DNA from: QNZT01 sp964573205
Lineage (GTDB): Bacteria; Campylobacterota; Campylobacteria; Campylobacterales; QNZT01
Assembly (NCBI GenBank): GCA_964573205.1
Contig: CAZNIT010000028.1
Span: 1-64,000 of the forward strand
Length of the DNA: 64,000 bases
Reading direction: 5' to 3'
Shown here: one piece after another, positions 51,783 to 61,028 of the stretch
Position numbering within the stretch: the stretch's first letter is position 1
Layout: each line of letters opens with the position of its first letter
Program-made: the position numbers and the translations under genes
The notes under the pieces: model-generated
The model's database searches: none
Told to the model about the DNA's origin: nothing
The model's input: the letters and a program-made list of their open reading frames with translations, nothing else

Positions 51783-52343
51783 TTACCTCAAAATTCTTGG
51801 AAGAGTGATACCTGTTTGTGCTTGGTATTTTCCTTTTTTATCGGCGTATGTTATTTCACACTCTTCATCCCCCTCAAAAAATAGAACCTGAGCTATTCCT
51901 TCGTTTGCGTAAATTTTTGCCGGAAGAGGAGTAGTGTTTGATATCTCTATCGTGATATGTCCTTCGAAAGCCGGTTCGAAAGGTGTTACGTTGACGATGA
52001 TGCCGCATCTGGCGTAAGTACTTTTACCAAGGCAGATAGCAAGTACGTTTTTCGGCATACGAAAATATTCGACCGTTCTTGCGAGCGCGAAGGAGTTGGG
52101 AGGAACTATCGCTACATCCGCTTCTATGTCTATTACGTTTGCGTCATCGAAATTTTTCGGATCGACTACGGTGGAGTTGACATTCGTAAATATCTTGAAT
52201 TCTCTTCCCACTCTTATATCGTAACCGTAACTGCTCAGACCGTAACTTACGACATTTTGACCGATCTGTTCTTCGCAAAACGGATCGATCATCTTCTCTT
52301 TCAGAGACTTTTCTCTGATCCATCTATCGGATTTTAACCCCAT
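51783..52343 (-). CDS. dcd: dCTP deaminase
   Basis: Dcd converts dCTP to dUTP, the usual source of dUMP for thymidylate synthesis. The 186-residue protein has the trimer-fold motifs IDVDIR-like YDIRVGREF near 40, and GKSTYARCGIIVNVTPFEP near 115-133 with the catalytic Glu region FEGHITIEISN near 136. Its product supplies the ThyX encoded at 24934. The promoter is a minus-strand TGTTATAAT at 52374-52369, with a leader of about 20 bases. Confidence 0.94.
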   Translation of the reverse strand: MGLKSDRWIREKSLKEKMIDPFCEEQIGQNVVSYGLSSYGYDIRVGREFKIFTNVNSTVVDPKNFDDANVIDIEADVAIVPPNSFALARTVEYFRMPKNVLAICLGKSTYARCGIIVNVTPFEPAFEGHITIEISNTTPLPAKIYANEGIAQVLFFEGDEECEITYADKKGKYQAQTGITLPRILR

Positions 52344-52368
52344 GTTTACTCTTTGTTCTTTTTCAAAG

Positions 52369-52377
52369 ATTATAACA
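52369..52377 (-). promoter_or_regulatory. dcd promoter (extended -10)
   Basis: TGTTATAAT on the minus strand (TATAAT at 52374-52369) is a consensus extended -10 about 26 bases above the dcd start. The divergent accB gene begins at 52489. Confidence 0.6.
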
Positions 52378-52488
52378 CACGATCTATTAAGTGAAAAATC
52401 GACGATAAAAACACCGCTTTAAATAGAATCTAAAGTGCCCGTTATTATCTTTTTTTCGTTATTATTATGCAAACGTTTAGGAGATTTC

Positions 52489-52941
52489 ATGAAACATAGT
52501 GAGATAAAAGAGCTGATATCCATATTTGACGAAAGTGATGTGACAAAACTAAAAATCAACGACAAAGAGTTTTCATTAACGCTTGAAAAAGCAACTCCAG
52601 CCGCCGCACCAGCTGCACAACCTGTTCAAACCGCAATTGCCGCACCAGCCGCTCATACGGATGTCGAATCCCCTCAACAAACCGAAAATACGGATGAGGC
52701 GACGATTACTATAAATTCACCCATGGTAGGTACCTTTTATGTGGCTCCCAGTCCGGGTTCCGCACCTTTTGTAAAGCTTGGCGATAAGGTTTCAAAAGGT
52801 CAGACGATAGGAATTATAGAAGCGATGAAGATCATGAACGAGATAGAAGCCGAGTTTGACGCGAAGATAGTGAAGATGCTTATAGAAGACGGACAACCGG
52901 TGGAGTTTGGGACTCCTCTTTTTGAAGTGGAGAAAATTTGA
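52489..52941 (+). CDS. accB: Biotin carboxyl carrier protein of acetyl-CoA carboxylase
   Basis: AccB carries biotin for the first step of fatty acid synthesis. The 150-residue protein has an N-terminal ordered region, an Ala/Pro-rich linker (about 35-65), and the biotinyl domain with EAMKIMNE. The biotinylated Lys114 lies between two Met residues. The ATG at 52489 with AGGAG upstream is chosen over an in-frame ATG 54 bases earlier. It overlaps accC by one base. Biotin supply may depend on the BioC-like product at 14232. Confidence 0.95.
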   Translation: MKHSEIKELISIFDESDVTKLKINDKEFSLTLEKATPAAAPAAQPVQTAIAAPAAHTDVESPQQTENTDEATITINSPMVGTFYVAPSPGSAPFVKLGDKVSKGQTIGIIEAMKIMNEIEAEFDAKIVKMLIEDGQPVEFGTPLFEVEKI

Positions 52942-54266
52942 TGTCGATAGAGAAAATTCTTGTTGCGAATAGAGGCGAGATAGCGCTTAGAGCGATTCGA
53001 ACTATAAAAGAGATGGGGAAACAGGCGATAGCCGTCTATTCTCAAGCCGATAAGGACGCTCTGTATCTTGAATACGCCGACGCTTCCATCTGTATAGGAA
53101 AAGATAGGTCGGATCAGAGTTATCTTAATATTCCGGCTATTATTTCTGCTGCGGAAGTGAGTGAGTGCGATGCGATATTTCCCGGGTACGGATTTTTAAG
53201 TGAAAATCAAGACTTTGTGGAAATATGTAAATATCACGGCATAAAATTTATAGGACCTGATGTTTCTGTTATGGAGCTTATGAGTGATAAATCAAAAGCA
53301 AAAGATGTTATGAAACGGGCGGGAGTACCGGTGATTCCAGGAAGCGAAGGCGCATTAAGCAATGCGGAGGAAGCCAGAAAATTAGCGAATGAGATGGGAT
53401 ACCCCGTCATAGTAAAAGCCGCTGCCGGAGGCGGTGGAAGAGGAATGAGAAAGATTGAGAGCGAAGATGAGGTGGAAAATGCGTTTTTAGCGGCATCTTC
53501 CGAAGCTTTAAGCGCTTTTGGCGACGGCACTATGTATATGGAAAAGTTTATAGAAAATCCGCGACATGTCGAAGTGCAGATTTTGGCCGATAGCCATGGA
53601 AACGTCGTGCATTTGGGAGAAAGAGACTGCTCTTTGCAAAGAAGACACCAAAAACTCATAGAGGAATCGCCGGCGGTCGTTTTGAATGAAAAAAAGCGAA
53701 AACAACTTCATCAAGCGGCTGTAAAAGCCGCCGAATTTATAAAATATGAAAATGCGGGGACATTTGAATTTTTAGTGGATAAAAACGGTGATTTCTATTT
53801 TATGGAGATGAATACCAGACTTCAAGTGGAACATCCCGTAAGTGAAATGGTAAGCGGTATAGATATAATAGAATGGATGATTAGAATCGCCGAAGGCGAA
53901 GAGCTTTTTTCACAAGAGAGTATCGAATTAAGAGGTCATGCCATCGAATGTAGAATAACGGCGGAAGATCCGAAAAAATTTATTCCAAGTCCGGGAAAAA
54001 TAACAAAATGGATAGTTCCCGGCGGTAGAAACGTAAGGATAGATTCTCATGCATATCAGGGATATACGGTTCCTCAATACTATGATTCGATGATAGGCAA
54101 ACTCATAGTTTGGGATAGAGATAGGGACAAAGCTATAGCGAAAATGAGAGAGTCTTTAAGAGAGTTTCAAGTTGAAGGAATAAAAACGGTTATAGACTTT
54201 CACTCCGAAATGATGGATAATCCTGACTTTCAAACCAACAATTTCGATACCAACTATCTCTCATGA
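52941..54266 (+). CDS. accC: Acetyl-CoA carboxylase, biotin carboxylase subunit
   Basis: AccC carboxylates biotin on AccB using bicarbonate and ATP. The 441-residue ATP-grasp protein has ILVANRGEIALRAIRT at the N-terminus and the glycine-rich loop AAAGGGGRGM near 160-169. FYFMEMNTRLQVEHPVSEMV near 285-305 holds the metal and catalytic Glu/Arg residues. It starts inside the accB stop (TGATG). A TTG one codon earlier is less likely. A histidine phosphatase gene overlaps its end by four bases. Confidence 0.96.
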   Translation: MSIEKILVANRGEIALRAIRTIKEMGKQAIAVYSQADKDALYLEYADASICIGKDRSDQSYLNIPAIISAAEVSECDAIFPGYGFLSENQDFVEICKYHGIKFIGPDVSVMELMSDKSKAKDVMKRAGVPVIPGSEGALSNAEEARKLANEMGYPVIVKAAAGGGGRGMRKIESEDEVENAFLAASSEALSAFGDGTMYMEKFIENPRHVEVQILADSHGNVVHLGERDCSLQRRHQKLIEESPAVVLNEKKRKQLHQAAVKAAEFIKYENAGTFEFLVDKNGDFYFMEMNTRLQVEHPVSEMVSGIDIIEWMIRIAEGEELFSQESIELRGHAIECRITAEDPKKFIPSPGKITKWIVPGGRNVRIDSHAYQGYTVPQYYDSMIGKLIVWDRDRDKAIAKMRESLREFQVEGIKTVIDFHSEMMDNPDFQTNNFDTNYLS

Positions 54267-54817
54267 AAGAGATAATTCTGGTTCGCCACGGCGAACCGGA
54301 TTTTACTCCTCCTCTTAAAATAAGCGGCAAGGAGATTCCTAAGCTTTTAAAAAAATATAACGAAGCTCCTTTGACGAATAGATCTATACCGCCAAAGAGA
54401 TTAAGGTTTTTAGCTCATAATTCGATCGTAATATGCAGCGATTTGCCAAGATCCGTTCAAAGCGCGAAAAGATGCGGAGTAAATCCCGATATAGTCGATC
54501 CTCTTTTTGAAGAGTCTATCCCTCCTCATTTTCAAAACGATCTATTTAGACTATCGCCTAAAAATTGGCTTATTTTTTCCAGAATTGTGGGGTTTATCGG
54601 TTTCTCAAACAACGGTGAATCGTTTATCCATACAAAAAAGAGAGCAAAGAGAGCGGCCGATATATTGATAAAAGAGTCTAAAAAAAATAGGGTTTTGCTA
54701 TTTGGACATGCGTTGTTTAATATTTTTATAGCAAGAGAACTCATAAAAGCCGGTTTTATCGGTAAAAGAGTTCCCGCAAAAAAGTATTGGGAGTTCGGAA
54801 ATTACCGTCTTTTATAA
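54263..54817 (+). CDS. Histidine phosphatase-family protein
   Basis: This 184-residue protein has the phosphoglycerate-mutase/histidine phosphatase motif LVRHGEP (His9). A second arginine region follows in ICSDLPRSVQSAK near 57-69, and a late GHALFN (near 151) supplies the second histidine. It should form a phosphohistidine intermediate; substrate unknown. It overlaps accC by four bases, so it is co-translated with accB and accC. Convergent with the next gene, eight bases apart. Confidence 0.8.
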   Translation: MKEIILVRHGEPDFTPPLKISGKEIPKLLKKYNEAPLTNRSIPPKRLRFLAHNSIVICSDLPRSVQSAKRCGVNPDIVDPLFEESIPPHFQNDLFRLSPKNWLIFSRIVGFIGFSNNGESFIHTKKRAKRAADILIKESKKNRVLLFGHALFNIFIARELIKAGFIGKRVPAKKYWEFGNYRLL

Positions 54818-54825
54818 AATATAGG

Positions 54826-55905
54826 TCATATATCGCATCTAAAGTCTATATTGTCATCAAGCGTTATTCTCTCTTCCTGTACATATGTTTTTATACCAAG
54901 ATTTTTATCTTCGAACATTATTTTGGTTTTAATCGTTCCCTCGAGCGTGGCGGGACAATAATTTATACGATAAAAACTACTATTGTATAAAATCTCCTCG
55001 TATGTTTGAGTGAAAGCGCTTTGTATGTTTTCCTGTGAAGCCTCGAAATGGTGGTTTTCACCGCTGATTTCAGCGAGCGTTTTGTTGTCGGCGTTTCCTA
55101 TTCCTATGGTATAGTATTGAATTTGATCTTTTAGCGATTTCAACATCTCTTTTTTAGTGACTATCTCGGCTAAGTCTCTTCCGTCGGTAAAGATGACGAC
55201 CGAACCTATCTCGAAACCGTTTTGATTTTCACAATCCGTCCAAGAGCATACTTTTTCTCCGCTTTGTTCAACCGCACCGTATAGGTTTGTGGAGTTGTAT
55301 CCTTTTAGATATGTATTAACGAAATAGGGATCTTGAAGTTGTTTTACCGCATTTTTCAATATGGTTAAATTAGCGGTTGGAAATTCCGTCTGAGCGCTTA
55401 ATGGTAAAATGGATTTTTTTGAGTTAAAATAGTATATGGCTATCTCGAAAGCTCCGTTTTTGATGATATTGTCTATAAATTCGTTACTAGATCTTATGAG
55501 CTGATTACATACGCTATTGCTATTTTCGTCACTGCATCCGCCTTCTAGGATGGAGCCCGAAAGATCCAACAAAAGAAGTATCTTGCTTTTTACCGCATTA
55601 TTCGTCTTTTGGACGCTGATAACGCTTTCATCTTTTATTTTGCCGTTTTCTATCAAAGCGTAATGATTTGAATCTTCAAGCAGATCCACCCGTTCATAAG
55701 ATATCGGTTTGTTGACGGTTTTTACTATTACTTGGAAATGTCCTCCGTCGATGTTGTCATTCGCGACGAAGCGGCTTTTTTTGACGGTTATAAATTGAAG
55801 TTTTCCGTATGATTTCGTTCCTATTGACGAGTCGCCTTCATCGGCTATTCTTCCGCAACCGACCAGAAGTAGAAAAATAGTTATAAAAACTGCTGTTTTT
55901 GACAT
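54826..55905 (-). CDS. Lipoprotein with von Willebrand A domain
   Basis: This 359-residue protein has a lipobox ending LLLVGC (Cys17) and a VWA domain with the MIDAS motif Asp114-Leu-Ser116-Gly-Ser118. A later VVIFTDGRDLAE near 228 carries the second metal-site aspartate. It should be a metal-dependent binding protein anchored in the envelope. A Cys pair (C-S-D-E-N near 125 and others) could form disulfides. Neighbours give no clear pathway; the SurA-like gene lies 12 bases upstream on the same strand. Confidence 0.78.
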   Translation of the reverse strand: MSKTAVFITIFLLLVGCGRIADEGDSSIGTKSYGKLQFITVKKSRFVANDNIDGGHFQVIVKTVNKPISYERVDLLEDSNHYALIENGKIKDESVISVQKTNNAVKSKILLLLDLSGSILEGGCSDENSNSVCNQLIRSSNEFIDNIIKNGAFEIAIYYFNSKKSILPLSAQTEFPTANLTILKNAVKQLQDPYFVNTYLKGYNSTNLYGAVEQSGEKVCSWTDCENQNGFEIGSVVIFTDGRDLAEIVTKKEMLKSLKDQIQYYTIGIGNADNKTLAEISGENHHFEASQENIQSAFTQTYEEILYNSSFYRINYCPATLEGTIKTKIMFEDKNLGIKTYVQEERITLDDNIDFRCDI

Positions 55906-55917
55906 GAATATTCCTTC

Positions 55918-56748
55918 TTAAGGCTTTCTTATGACTTTGATATTGGCTTCCGATTTTTTCTTTTCGAAGTAAGAGATCAGATTTGCCTGTTCCTGCTCTT
56001 TCATCAATCTTAAAAAGATATTTTGTTTTACTTGATCGTAAGAAGCCGTTACGGGGCTACCTTTTTTGAGTATAAAAAACATAGCCGCATTTTCTCCGAG
56101 ATTTACGATAGGCGTAAAAGATCTGACGGGAGTTCGTAAAAGAAACTGTACGAGTTGAGGATTCGTTTTTTTTGGATCTATCGTTTTTGTCGTAATCTTT
56201 ACATTCGGTAGTACAAGCATCGGCCTCATTTGAATGGCTTGAAGAGCTTTGGGATCTTTTGAACTGTACTCTTGAATTTTTATCTTTCCGGCAACCGTAA
56301 AATCTTGCTTGTGTTCGTTGTAGAAATTTCTCATCTCCTCCTCGGTCGGTTTTCTCATTTTTCCTTCCAAGATTCTTTGGTAGAGTTTCTCTTTTTTTAT
56401 GATTCTTTCTATATCTTTTTTCAAAGAAGCAAGACTTTTTCCCTCTTTTTGGAGAGCTTTTTCAAATTCGCTGCCGCTTAGATTGTTCTGTTTGGCTATT
56501 TCCGCGATTCTGGTTTCTATCTCTTTTGGCGTTGCGAATATTCCGAGTTTTTGAATTTGCTCTTGCTCTATTCTTTCTTGGATGAGAGAGTTTACCGCAT
56601 CCTCTTTTGAAATCTTTTGTTGGGCGCTTAGTTTTTGAATCTCGTAAACGGTAATAGGATTTGAGTTGACCGTAAGTGCCACCGCCGCGATAGTTTTAGA
56701 AAATAGAGGTATCACGCTTAGTGCAAAAACTAAAAAATATTTTATCAT
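55918..56748 (-). CDS. SurA/PpiC-like periplasmic chaperone
   Basis: This 276-residue exported protein resembles SurA N-terminal and parvulin (PpiC) peptidyl-prolyl isomerases that handle outer membrane proteins. The ATG at 56748 is chosen because a signal peptide (about 1-20, MIKYFLVFALSVIPLFSKT) starts there and AAGGA lies upstream. An upstream in-frame ATG would add 41 unlikely residues. The SurA-type helical region (about 30-125) has PITVYEIQKLSAQQKISKEDAVNSL in part. The isomerase domain looks reduced. Confidence 0.75.
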   Translation of the reverse strand: MIKYFLVFALSVIPLFSKTIAAVALTVNSNPITVYEIQKLSAQQKISKEDAVNSLIQERIEQEQIQKLGIFATPKEIETRIAEIAKQNNLSGSEFEKALQKEGKSLASLKKDIERIIKKEKLYQRILEGKMRKPTEEEMRNFYNEHKQDFTVAGKIKIQEYSSKDPKALQAIQMRPMLVLPNVKITTKTIDPKKTNPQLVQFLLRTPVRSFTPIVNLGENAAMFFILKKGSPVTASYDQVKQNIFLRLMKEQEQANLISYFEKKKSEANIKVIRKP

Positions 56749-56781
56749 GGTTAAAATTCCTTGCATTAACTCTGCTTGAAG

Positions 56782-56804
56782 ATTATAACACATTATGCTA
56801 AAAT
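56782..56804. promoter_or_regulatory. Back-to-back promoters of the SurA-like gene and gltX
   Basis: A minus-strand extended -10 TGTTATAAT (TATAAT at 56787-56782) and a plus-strand TGCTAAAAT (TAAAAT at 56799-56804) diverge. The leaders are about 27 and 14 bases long. Both match the extended -10 form seen at dnaA and dcd. Confidence 0.6.
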
Positions 56805-56824
56805 TGCTCCAAAAAGGTATATTT

Positions 56825-58219
56825 ATGATTACTACTCGTTTTGCTCCGAGTCCTACCGGATATTTGCACATCGGAGGTCTTAGAACAGCGCTATATAGCT
56901 ACTTGTGGGCGCGAAAAAACAGCGGTAGATTTCTGCTTCGAATTGAAGATACGGATCTTAGAAGAAACTCGAAAGAAGCCGCCGAGGCGATTAGAGAGGC
57001 TTTTAAATGGGTAAAACTTTCGTTCGATGACGAAATATTTTACCAATCGCAAAGATTCGATATATATAAAAAATATATAAAACAACTTCTCGATGAAAAA
57101 AAAGCTTACCGTTGCTATATGAGCAAAGATGAGCTTGACGAGTTGAGAGCCAAGCAGCAAAGTTTAAAACAAAGACCAAAATATGACGGTAGATATCGTG
57201 ATTTTCAAGGAACGCCTCCAAAGGGAGTAGAGCCGGTCATTCGTATAAAAGCGCCTATAAATACTATCATATCTTTTCATGACGGCGTAAAAGGTGAAAT
57301 TTCATTTAATACGGACGATATTTTGGACGACTTCATTATCGCCCGAGCCGACGGAACGCCTACATATAATTTCGTTGTTGCGATAGATGATGCATTGATG
57401 GGGATAACGGATGTCATAAGAGGAGACGATCATCTTTCGAACACGCCGAAACAGATCGTTATCTACGAAGCACTAGGTTTTAAAATTCCAAAATTTTATC
57501 ATGTTCCTATGATCTTGAATCCTAGTGGGAAAAAACTCTCCAAAAGAGACGGCGCTATGGATGTGATGGAGTATAAAAAGATGGGATATCTTCCCGAAGC
57601 GTTGTTGAATTTTTTGGTTCGGCTTGGTTGGAGCCACGGCGATCAAGAGATATTTTCGTTTCAGGAGATGCTTGAGCTTTTTGATCCGTCGGATATAAAC
57701 AAATCGGCTTCCGCGTACAATAGCGAAAAACTTTTGTGGTTAAACGCCCACTATATAAAAAATTCGACATATGAGAGAATTATTGAAGAATTAAGATATT
57801 TTGATGTGGATATTCAAGATCATGATAAAAAAGAGATATTGGTAGATGCCTTAAGAGAGAGAGCAAAAACACTTGTAGAGTTTGCCGATATGGCAAAAGC
57901 GATATTGAACCGTCCGAAAAACTATGATGAAAAAGCGGTAAAAAAATTCTTAAACGAAGAGTCCTTGGATATATTGTTAAAATATGCCGCATTTTTAAGA
58001 ATATACGATAAAAAACTTCACCTTCCGGTCGATTTTGAGGAAGCTACAAAAATGTTTATGCAAAAGCATGATCTAAAGATGAAACAGTTGGCACAACCTG
58101 TAAGAATAGCGATGGTAGGAACTTCCGTAAGTCCGTCGGTATATGATGTTCTTAGTATCGTCGGATTGGAAGAGATTATTCTAAGAGTTGAAAAACTTGT
58201 AAAAAATATAAAAGGTTAA
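56825..58219 (+). CDS. gltX: Glutamyl-tRNA synthetase
   Basis: GltX charges tRNA-Glu (and often tRNA-Gln in this phylum). The 464-residue class I synthetase has TRFAPSPTGYLHIGG with the HIGH-type motif near 13-17, and KKLSKRDG (KMSKS equivalent) near 236-243. The ATG at 56825 is preferred because the family starts here and AAAAAGG precedes it; an ATG 30 bases upstream lies in the promoter area. Two GltX copies are common in Campylobacterota; this one alone does not tell which. Confidence 0.94.
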   Translation: MITTRFAPSPTGYLHIGGLRTALYSYLWARKNSGRFLLRIEDTDLRRNSKEAAEAIREAFKWVKLSFDDEIFYQSQRFDIYKKYIKQLLDEKKAYRCYMSKDELDELRAKQQSLKQRPKYDGRYRDFQGTPPKGVEPVIRIKAPINTIISFHDGVKGEISFNTDDILDDFIIARADGTPTYNFVVAIDDALMGITDVIRGDDHLSNTPKQIVIYEALGFKIPKFYHVPMILNPSGKKLSKRDGAMDVMEYKKMGYLPEALLNFLVRLGWSHGDQEIFSFQEMLELFDPSDINKSASAYNSEKLLWLNAHYIKNSTYERIIEELRYFDVDIQDHDKKEILVDALRERAKTLVEFADMAKAILNRPKNYDEKAVKKFLNEESLDILLKYAAFLRIYDKKLHLPVDFEEATKMFMQKHDLKMKQLAQPVRIAMVGTSVSPSVYDVLSIVGLEEIILRVEKLVKNIKG

Positions 58220-58224
58220 ATAAA

Positions 58225-59505
58225 TTGGAACACTTTAAAGAAGAGACGTTAAAATATCATGAACACGGGAAAATAGGAACGCTTATAACAAAACCGTGCA
58301 ATACCCAAAAAGATCTTTCTATGGCATATACTCCCGGTGTGGCATATCCTTGTCTTGAAATAGAAAAAGATCCGTCGCTTGCATACAAATATACAAGTAA
58401 AGGAAATCTTGTTGCAGTTATTACCGACGGAAGTGCTGTACTTGGGTTAGGAAACATAGGAGCGCTAGCCGGAAAACCCGTAATGGAAGGAAAAGCCGTT
58501 CTCTTCAAAACGTTTGCGAGTGTTGATGCGGTGGATGTGGAGTTGAATGTTCACACTATTGATGAAATTGTAGAAGTATGTGCGGCAATAAGCGATACGT
58601 ACGGTGGAATTAATCTTGAAGATATAAAAGCTCCTGAGTGTTTCGAAATAGAAAAAAGGCTTCAAGAGAGGGTAAATATTCCCGTATTTCATGATGACCA
58701 ACACGGTACCGCTATAATAACCGCCGCGGGACTTTTAAATGCTTTGGAGTTGACTTCTAAAAAAATAGAAGATATAAAAATCGTCATCATCGGTGCCGGT
58801 GCGGCCGGAATAGCTAGTGCGAGAATGTATAGAAACCTAGGCGCTAAACATATAGTTCTTGTCGATTCCAAAGGCGTAGTCAGTACGAAAAGAGAGGATT
58901 TAAACGAATATAAAGCAGAGTTTGCGATCGATACGAATGACCAAACCCTCGCGGACGCCCTAAAAGGTGCCGATATGATGTTGGGACTTAGCGGTCCTAG
59001 AGCGGTTTCTCAGGATATGGTAAAAACTATGGCCAAAAACGCGATAATTTTCGCATGTGCGAACCCTACTCCCGAAATCACGCCTGCCGAGGTCAAAGAG
59101 GTCAGAGACGACATAATCGTAGGAACGGGAAGAAGCGACTACCCTAATCAAGTAAACAATGTTCTGGGTTTTCCCTCGATTTTTAGAGGCGCACTTGATG
59201 TGGGAGCGAAAAAGATCACGGAAAATATGAAGATAGCGGCCGCAAGAGCTCTTGCCGATTTAGCCAAAGAGCCGGTTCCGTACTATGTAAAAGCGGCGTA
59301 CAATAATCCCGATCTTGAATTCGGAAAAGATCATATCATTCCCACTCCTTTTAGCAAAGAGGTTATGGTATGGGTGGCGTCCGCAGTCGCAAAAGCGGCA
59401 TTTGAAGACGGAGTAACGGATTTGAAAGTATGCGATATAGAAAATTACAGAAAACGACTTAGAGAGATAGCGTATCTTGACAGTAAAGAGGATCCGAGAC
59501 AGTAA
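58225..59505 (+). CDS. Malic enzyme (short form)
   Basis: This enzyme decarboxylates malate to pyruvate with NAD(P). The 426-residue protein has the malic-enzyme region TDGSAVLGLGNIGALAGKPVMEGKAV near 72-97 (in outline), and VFHDDQHGTAIITAAGLLNAL near 153-173. The NAD-binding fold has GAGAAGIA near 191-198. It lacks the C-terminal phosphotransacetylase-like domain of MaeB. The start is TTG at 58225 with AAGGTTAAATAAA upstream. It abuts the asparaginase-domain gene. Confidence 0.9.
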   Translation: MEHFKEETLKYHEHGKIGTLITKPCNTQKDLSMAYTPGVAYPCLEIEKDPSLAYKYTSKGNLVAVITDGSAVLGLGNIGALAGKPVMEGKAVLFKTFASVDAVDVELNVHTIDEIVEVCAAISDTYGGINLEDIKAPECFEIEKRLQERVNIPVFHDDQHGTAIITAAGLLNALELTSKKIEDIKIVIIGAGAAGIASARMYRNLGAKHIVLVDSKGVVSTKREDLNEYKAEFAIDTNDQTLADALKGADMMLGLSGPRAVSQDMVKTMAKNAIIFACANPTPEITPAEVKEVRDDIIVGTGRSDYPNQVNNVLGFPSIFRGALDVGAKKITENMKIAAARALADLAKEPVPYYVKAAYNNPDLEFGKDHIIPTPFSKEVMVWVASAVAKAAFEDGVTDLKVCDIENYRKRLREIAYLDSKEDPRQ

Positions 59506-59991
59506 ATGAGTGTTCAAATATTTGCAACGGGCGGTACGATAGCGAAAAGATACGATGAAATAAGCGGTGAACTTGTATTTGACGAGGATCTTCCTCAAAA
59601 GATTTTTAAACGGGCTAGATCAACCGCTTGCTTCGATATCCGCACACTTATGCTCAAAGACTCTTTGGATATGGATGAAATAGATACAGAGGCGATCTAC
59701 GAAGCCGTACGCGATAGTAATTATGATAGGATTCTTATATTGCACGGTACTGATACGATGGTAGACACAGCACATAAACTAGCTGATATAAAATCTAAAA
59801 CTATTGTTCTCACTGGAGCTATGATACCTTTTTCCTTTAAAAATTCAGATGCCCTTTTTAACGTAGGTATGGCACTTGGAGCTTTGGAAATACTGGATAA
59901 AGGTGTATATATTGTCATGAATGCGAGAATTTTTAGTTACGACGATGTTGTAAAAGATAAAAATAGAGGCGAGTTTACCGTAAAAAAATAG
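59506..59991 (+). CDS. Asparaginase N-terminal-domain protein (half length)
   Basis: This 161-residue protein matches only the N-terminal domain of L-asparaginase, with FATGGTIAKRYDE near 6-18 (first catalytic Thr) and ILHGTDTMVDTA near 77-88 (second Thr-Asp). The C-terminal domain, which completes the active site at the dimer interface in ordinary asparaginases, is absent. The next bases hold a normal stop and no frame-shifted remainder. It begins at the base after the malic enzyme stop. It may be a non-catalytic or novel dimeric form. Confidence 0.75.
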   Translation: MSVQIFATGGTIAKRYDEISGELVFDEDLPQKIFKRARSTACFDIRTLMLKDSLDMDEIDTEAIYEAVRDSNYDRILILHGTDTMVDTAHKLADIKSKTIVLTGAMIPFSFKNSDALFNVGMALGALEILDKGVYIVMNARIFSYDDVVKDKNRGEFTVKK

Positions 59992-60073
59992 AACCCGTTT
60001 AAACTACCGATCAAAGCCGGTTACAAAAAAAAATTTGATAATATGAATAAAACATACTATCAAGGAAAAATCG

Positions 60074-60970
60074 ATGAAATGGAGAGACAGAAAACAAAGC
60101 TCTAATGTTGAGGATAGACGATCAAGCTCGGGCGGTGCGGGAGGTTTCAAAATGCCCTCTTTGCAGACTCTACTTTTTATATATCCTCTTGTTAAACCTC
60201 TTTTAAAAAGTAAGTTCGGTCTTTTGATCGTTGCGGCGGGCGCTGTAGCTTATATTAGCGGATTCAATCCTTTATCCATCATAGGAGGATCGAGTCAAAA
60301 TACTCCTACGACAAAAGAGCAACTTGCAAAAGATAACGAAGAAGCGGCTTTTATGTCGACTGTTTTAGCCGATACCGAAGATGTTTGGTCCGCAATTTAC
60401 AGAAATTCGGGATATACTTACAAACCTCCCAAAATGGTGCTGTATCGTGGAAGTACAAGAAGCGGCTGTGGTTATGCCGACGCTCAAATGGGTCCGTTTT
60501 ATTGTCCCAACGATCAAAAAATTTATGTTGATTTAGGTTTCTTCGACGAGTTGAAAAACAGATTCGGAGCGACGGGAGATTTTGCTCAAGCGTATGTTTT
60601 GGCGCATGAAGTAGGGCACCATATACAAAATCTTCAAGGAACTTTGGAGCAAGTGGAGATGGCCAAGCAAAGAAGTTACGGTAAAGCCGGACAAAACGCT
60701 CTTCAGGTAAAGGTGGAGCTTCAGGCGGATTGTTATGCCGGTGTATGGACTCATCATGCTCAAAAAATGAAAAATATGCTTGAAAGAGGCGATATAGATG
60801 AAGCACTAAATGCTGCAAGCGCAATAGGTGATGATCATATCCAAAAACAGACTACCGGTTATGTTATGCCCGATAGTTTTACTCATGGCTCATCAAAACA
60901 GAGAATGGAGTGGTTTTACAAAGGTCTTAAAAGTGGCGATTTAAGAAGTTGTGATACTTTCAGTGGGTAA
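60074..60970 (+). CDS. YpfJ-family zinc metallopeptidase
   Basis: This 298-residue neutral zinc metallopeptidase-family membrane protein has a basic N-terminus (about 1-25) and one transmembrane helix near 47-66. The conserved domain contains His178-Glu179-x-x-His182 in LAHEVGHHIQN and a downstream QADCYAGVW near 218. Family members carry this HExxH motif but their substrate is not known. AAGGAAAAATCG precedes the ATG. Confidence 0.85.
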   Translation: MKWRDRKQSSNVEDRRSSSGGAGGFKMPSLQTLLFIYPLVKPLLKSKFGLLIVAAGAVAYISGFNPLSIIGGSSQNTPTTKEQLAKDNEEAAFMSTVLADTEDVWSAIYRNSGYTYKPPKMVLYRGSTRSGCGYADAQMGPFYCPNDQKIYVDLGFFDELKNRFGATGDFAQAYVLAHEVGHHIQNLQGTLEQVEMAKQRSYGKAGQNALQVKVELQADCYAGVWTHHAQKMKNMLERGDIDEALNAASAIGDDHIQKQTTGYVMPDSFTHGSSKQRMEWFYKGLKSGDLRSCDTFSG

Positions 60971-61028
60971 GACATTTAAATATATTTCATTTTATGTTAT
61001 AATTTTTAGATAATTTAAAGGTTATAAC

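Noticed and set aside
56749..56871. 41-residue N-terminal extension of the SurA-like protein
   Set aside because: It precedes a good signal peptide and overlaps the divergent promoters and the gltX start.
59260..59598. A 112-residue minus-strand ORF at the malic enzyme end
   Set aside because: It is antisense to two supported genes and has the Arg/Tyr/Phe-rich composition typical of shadows here.
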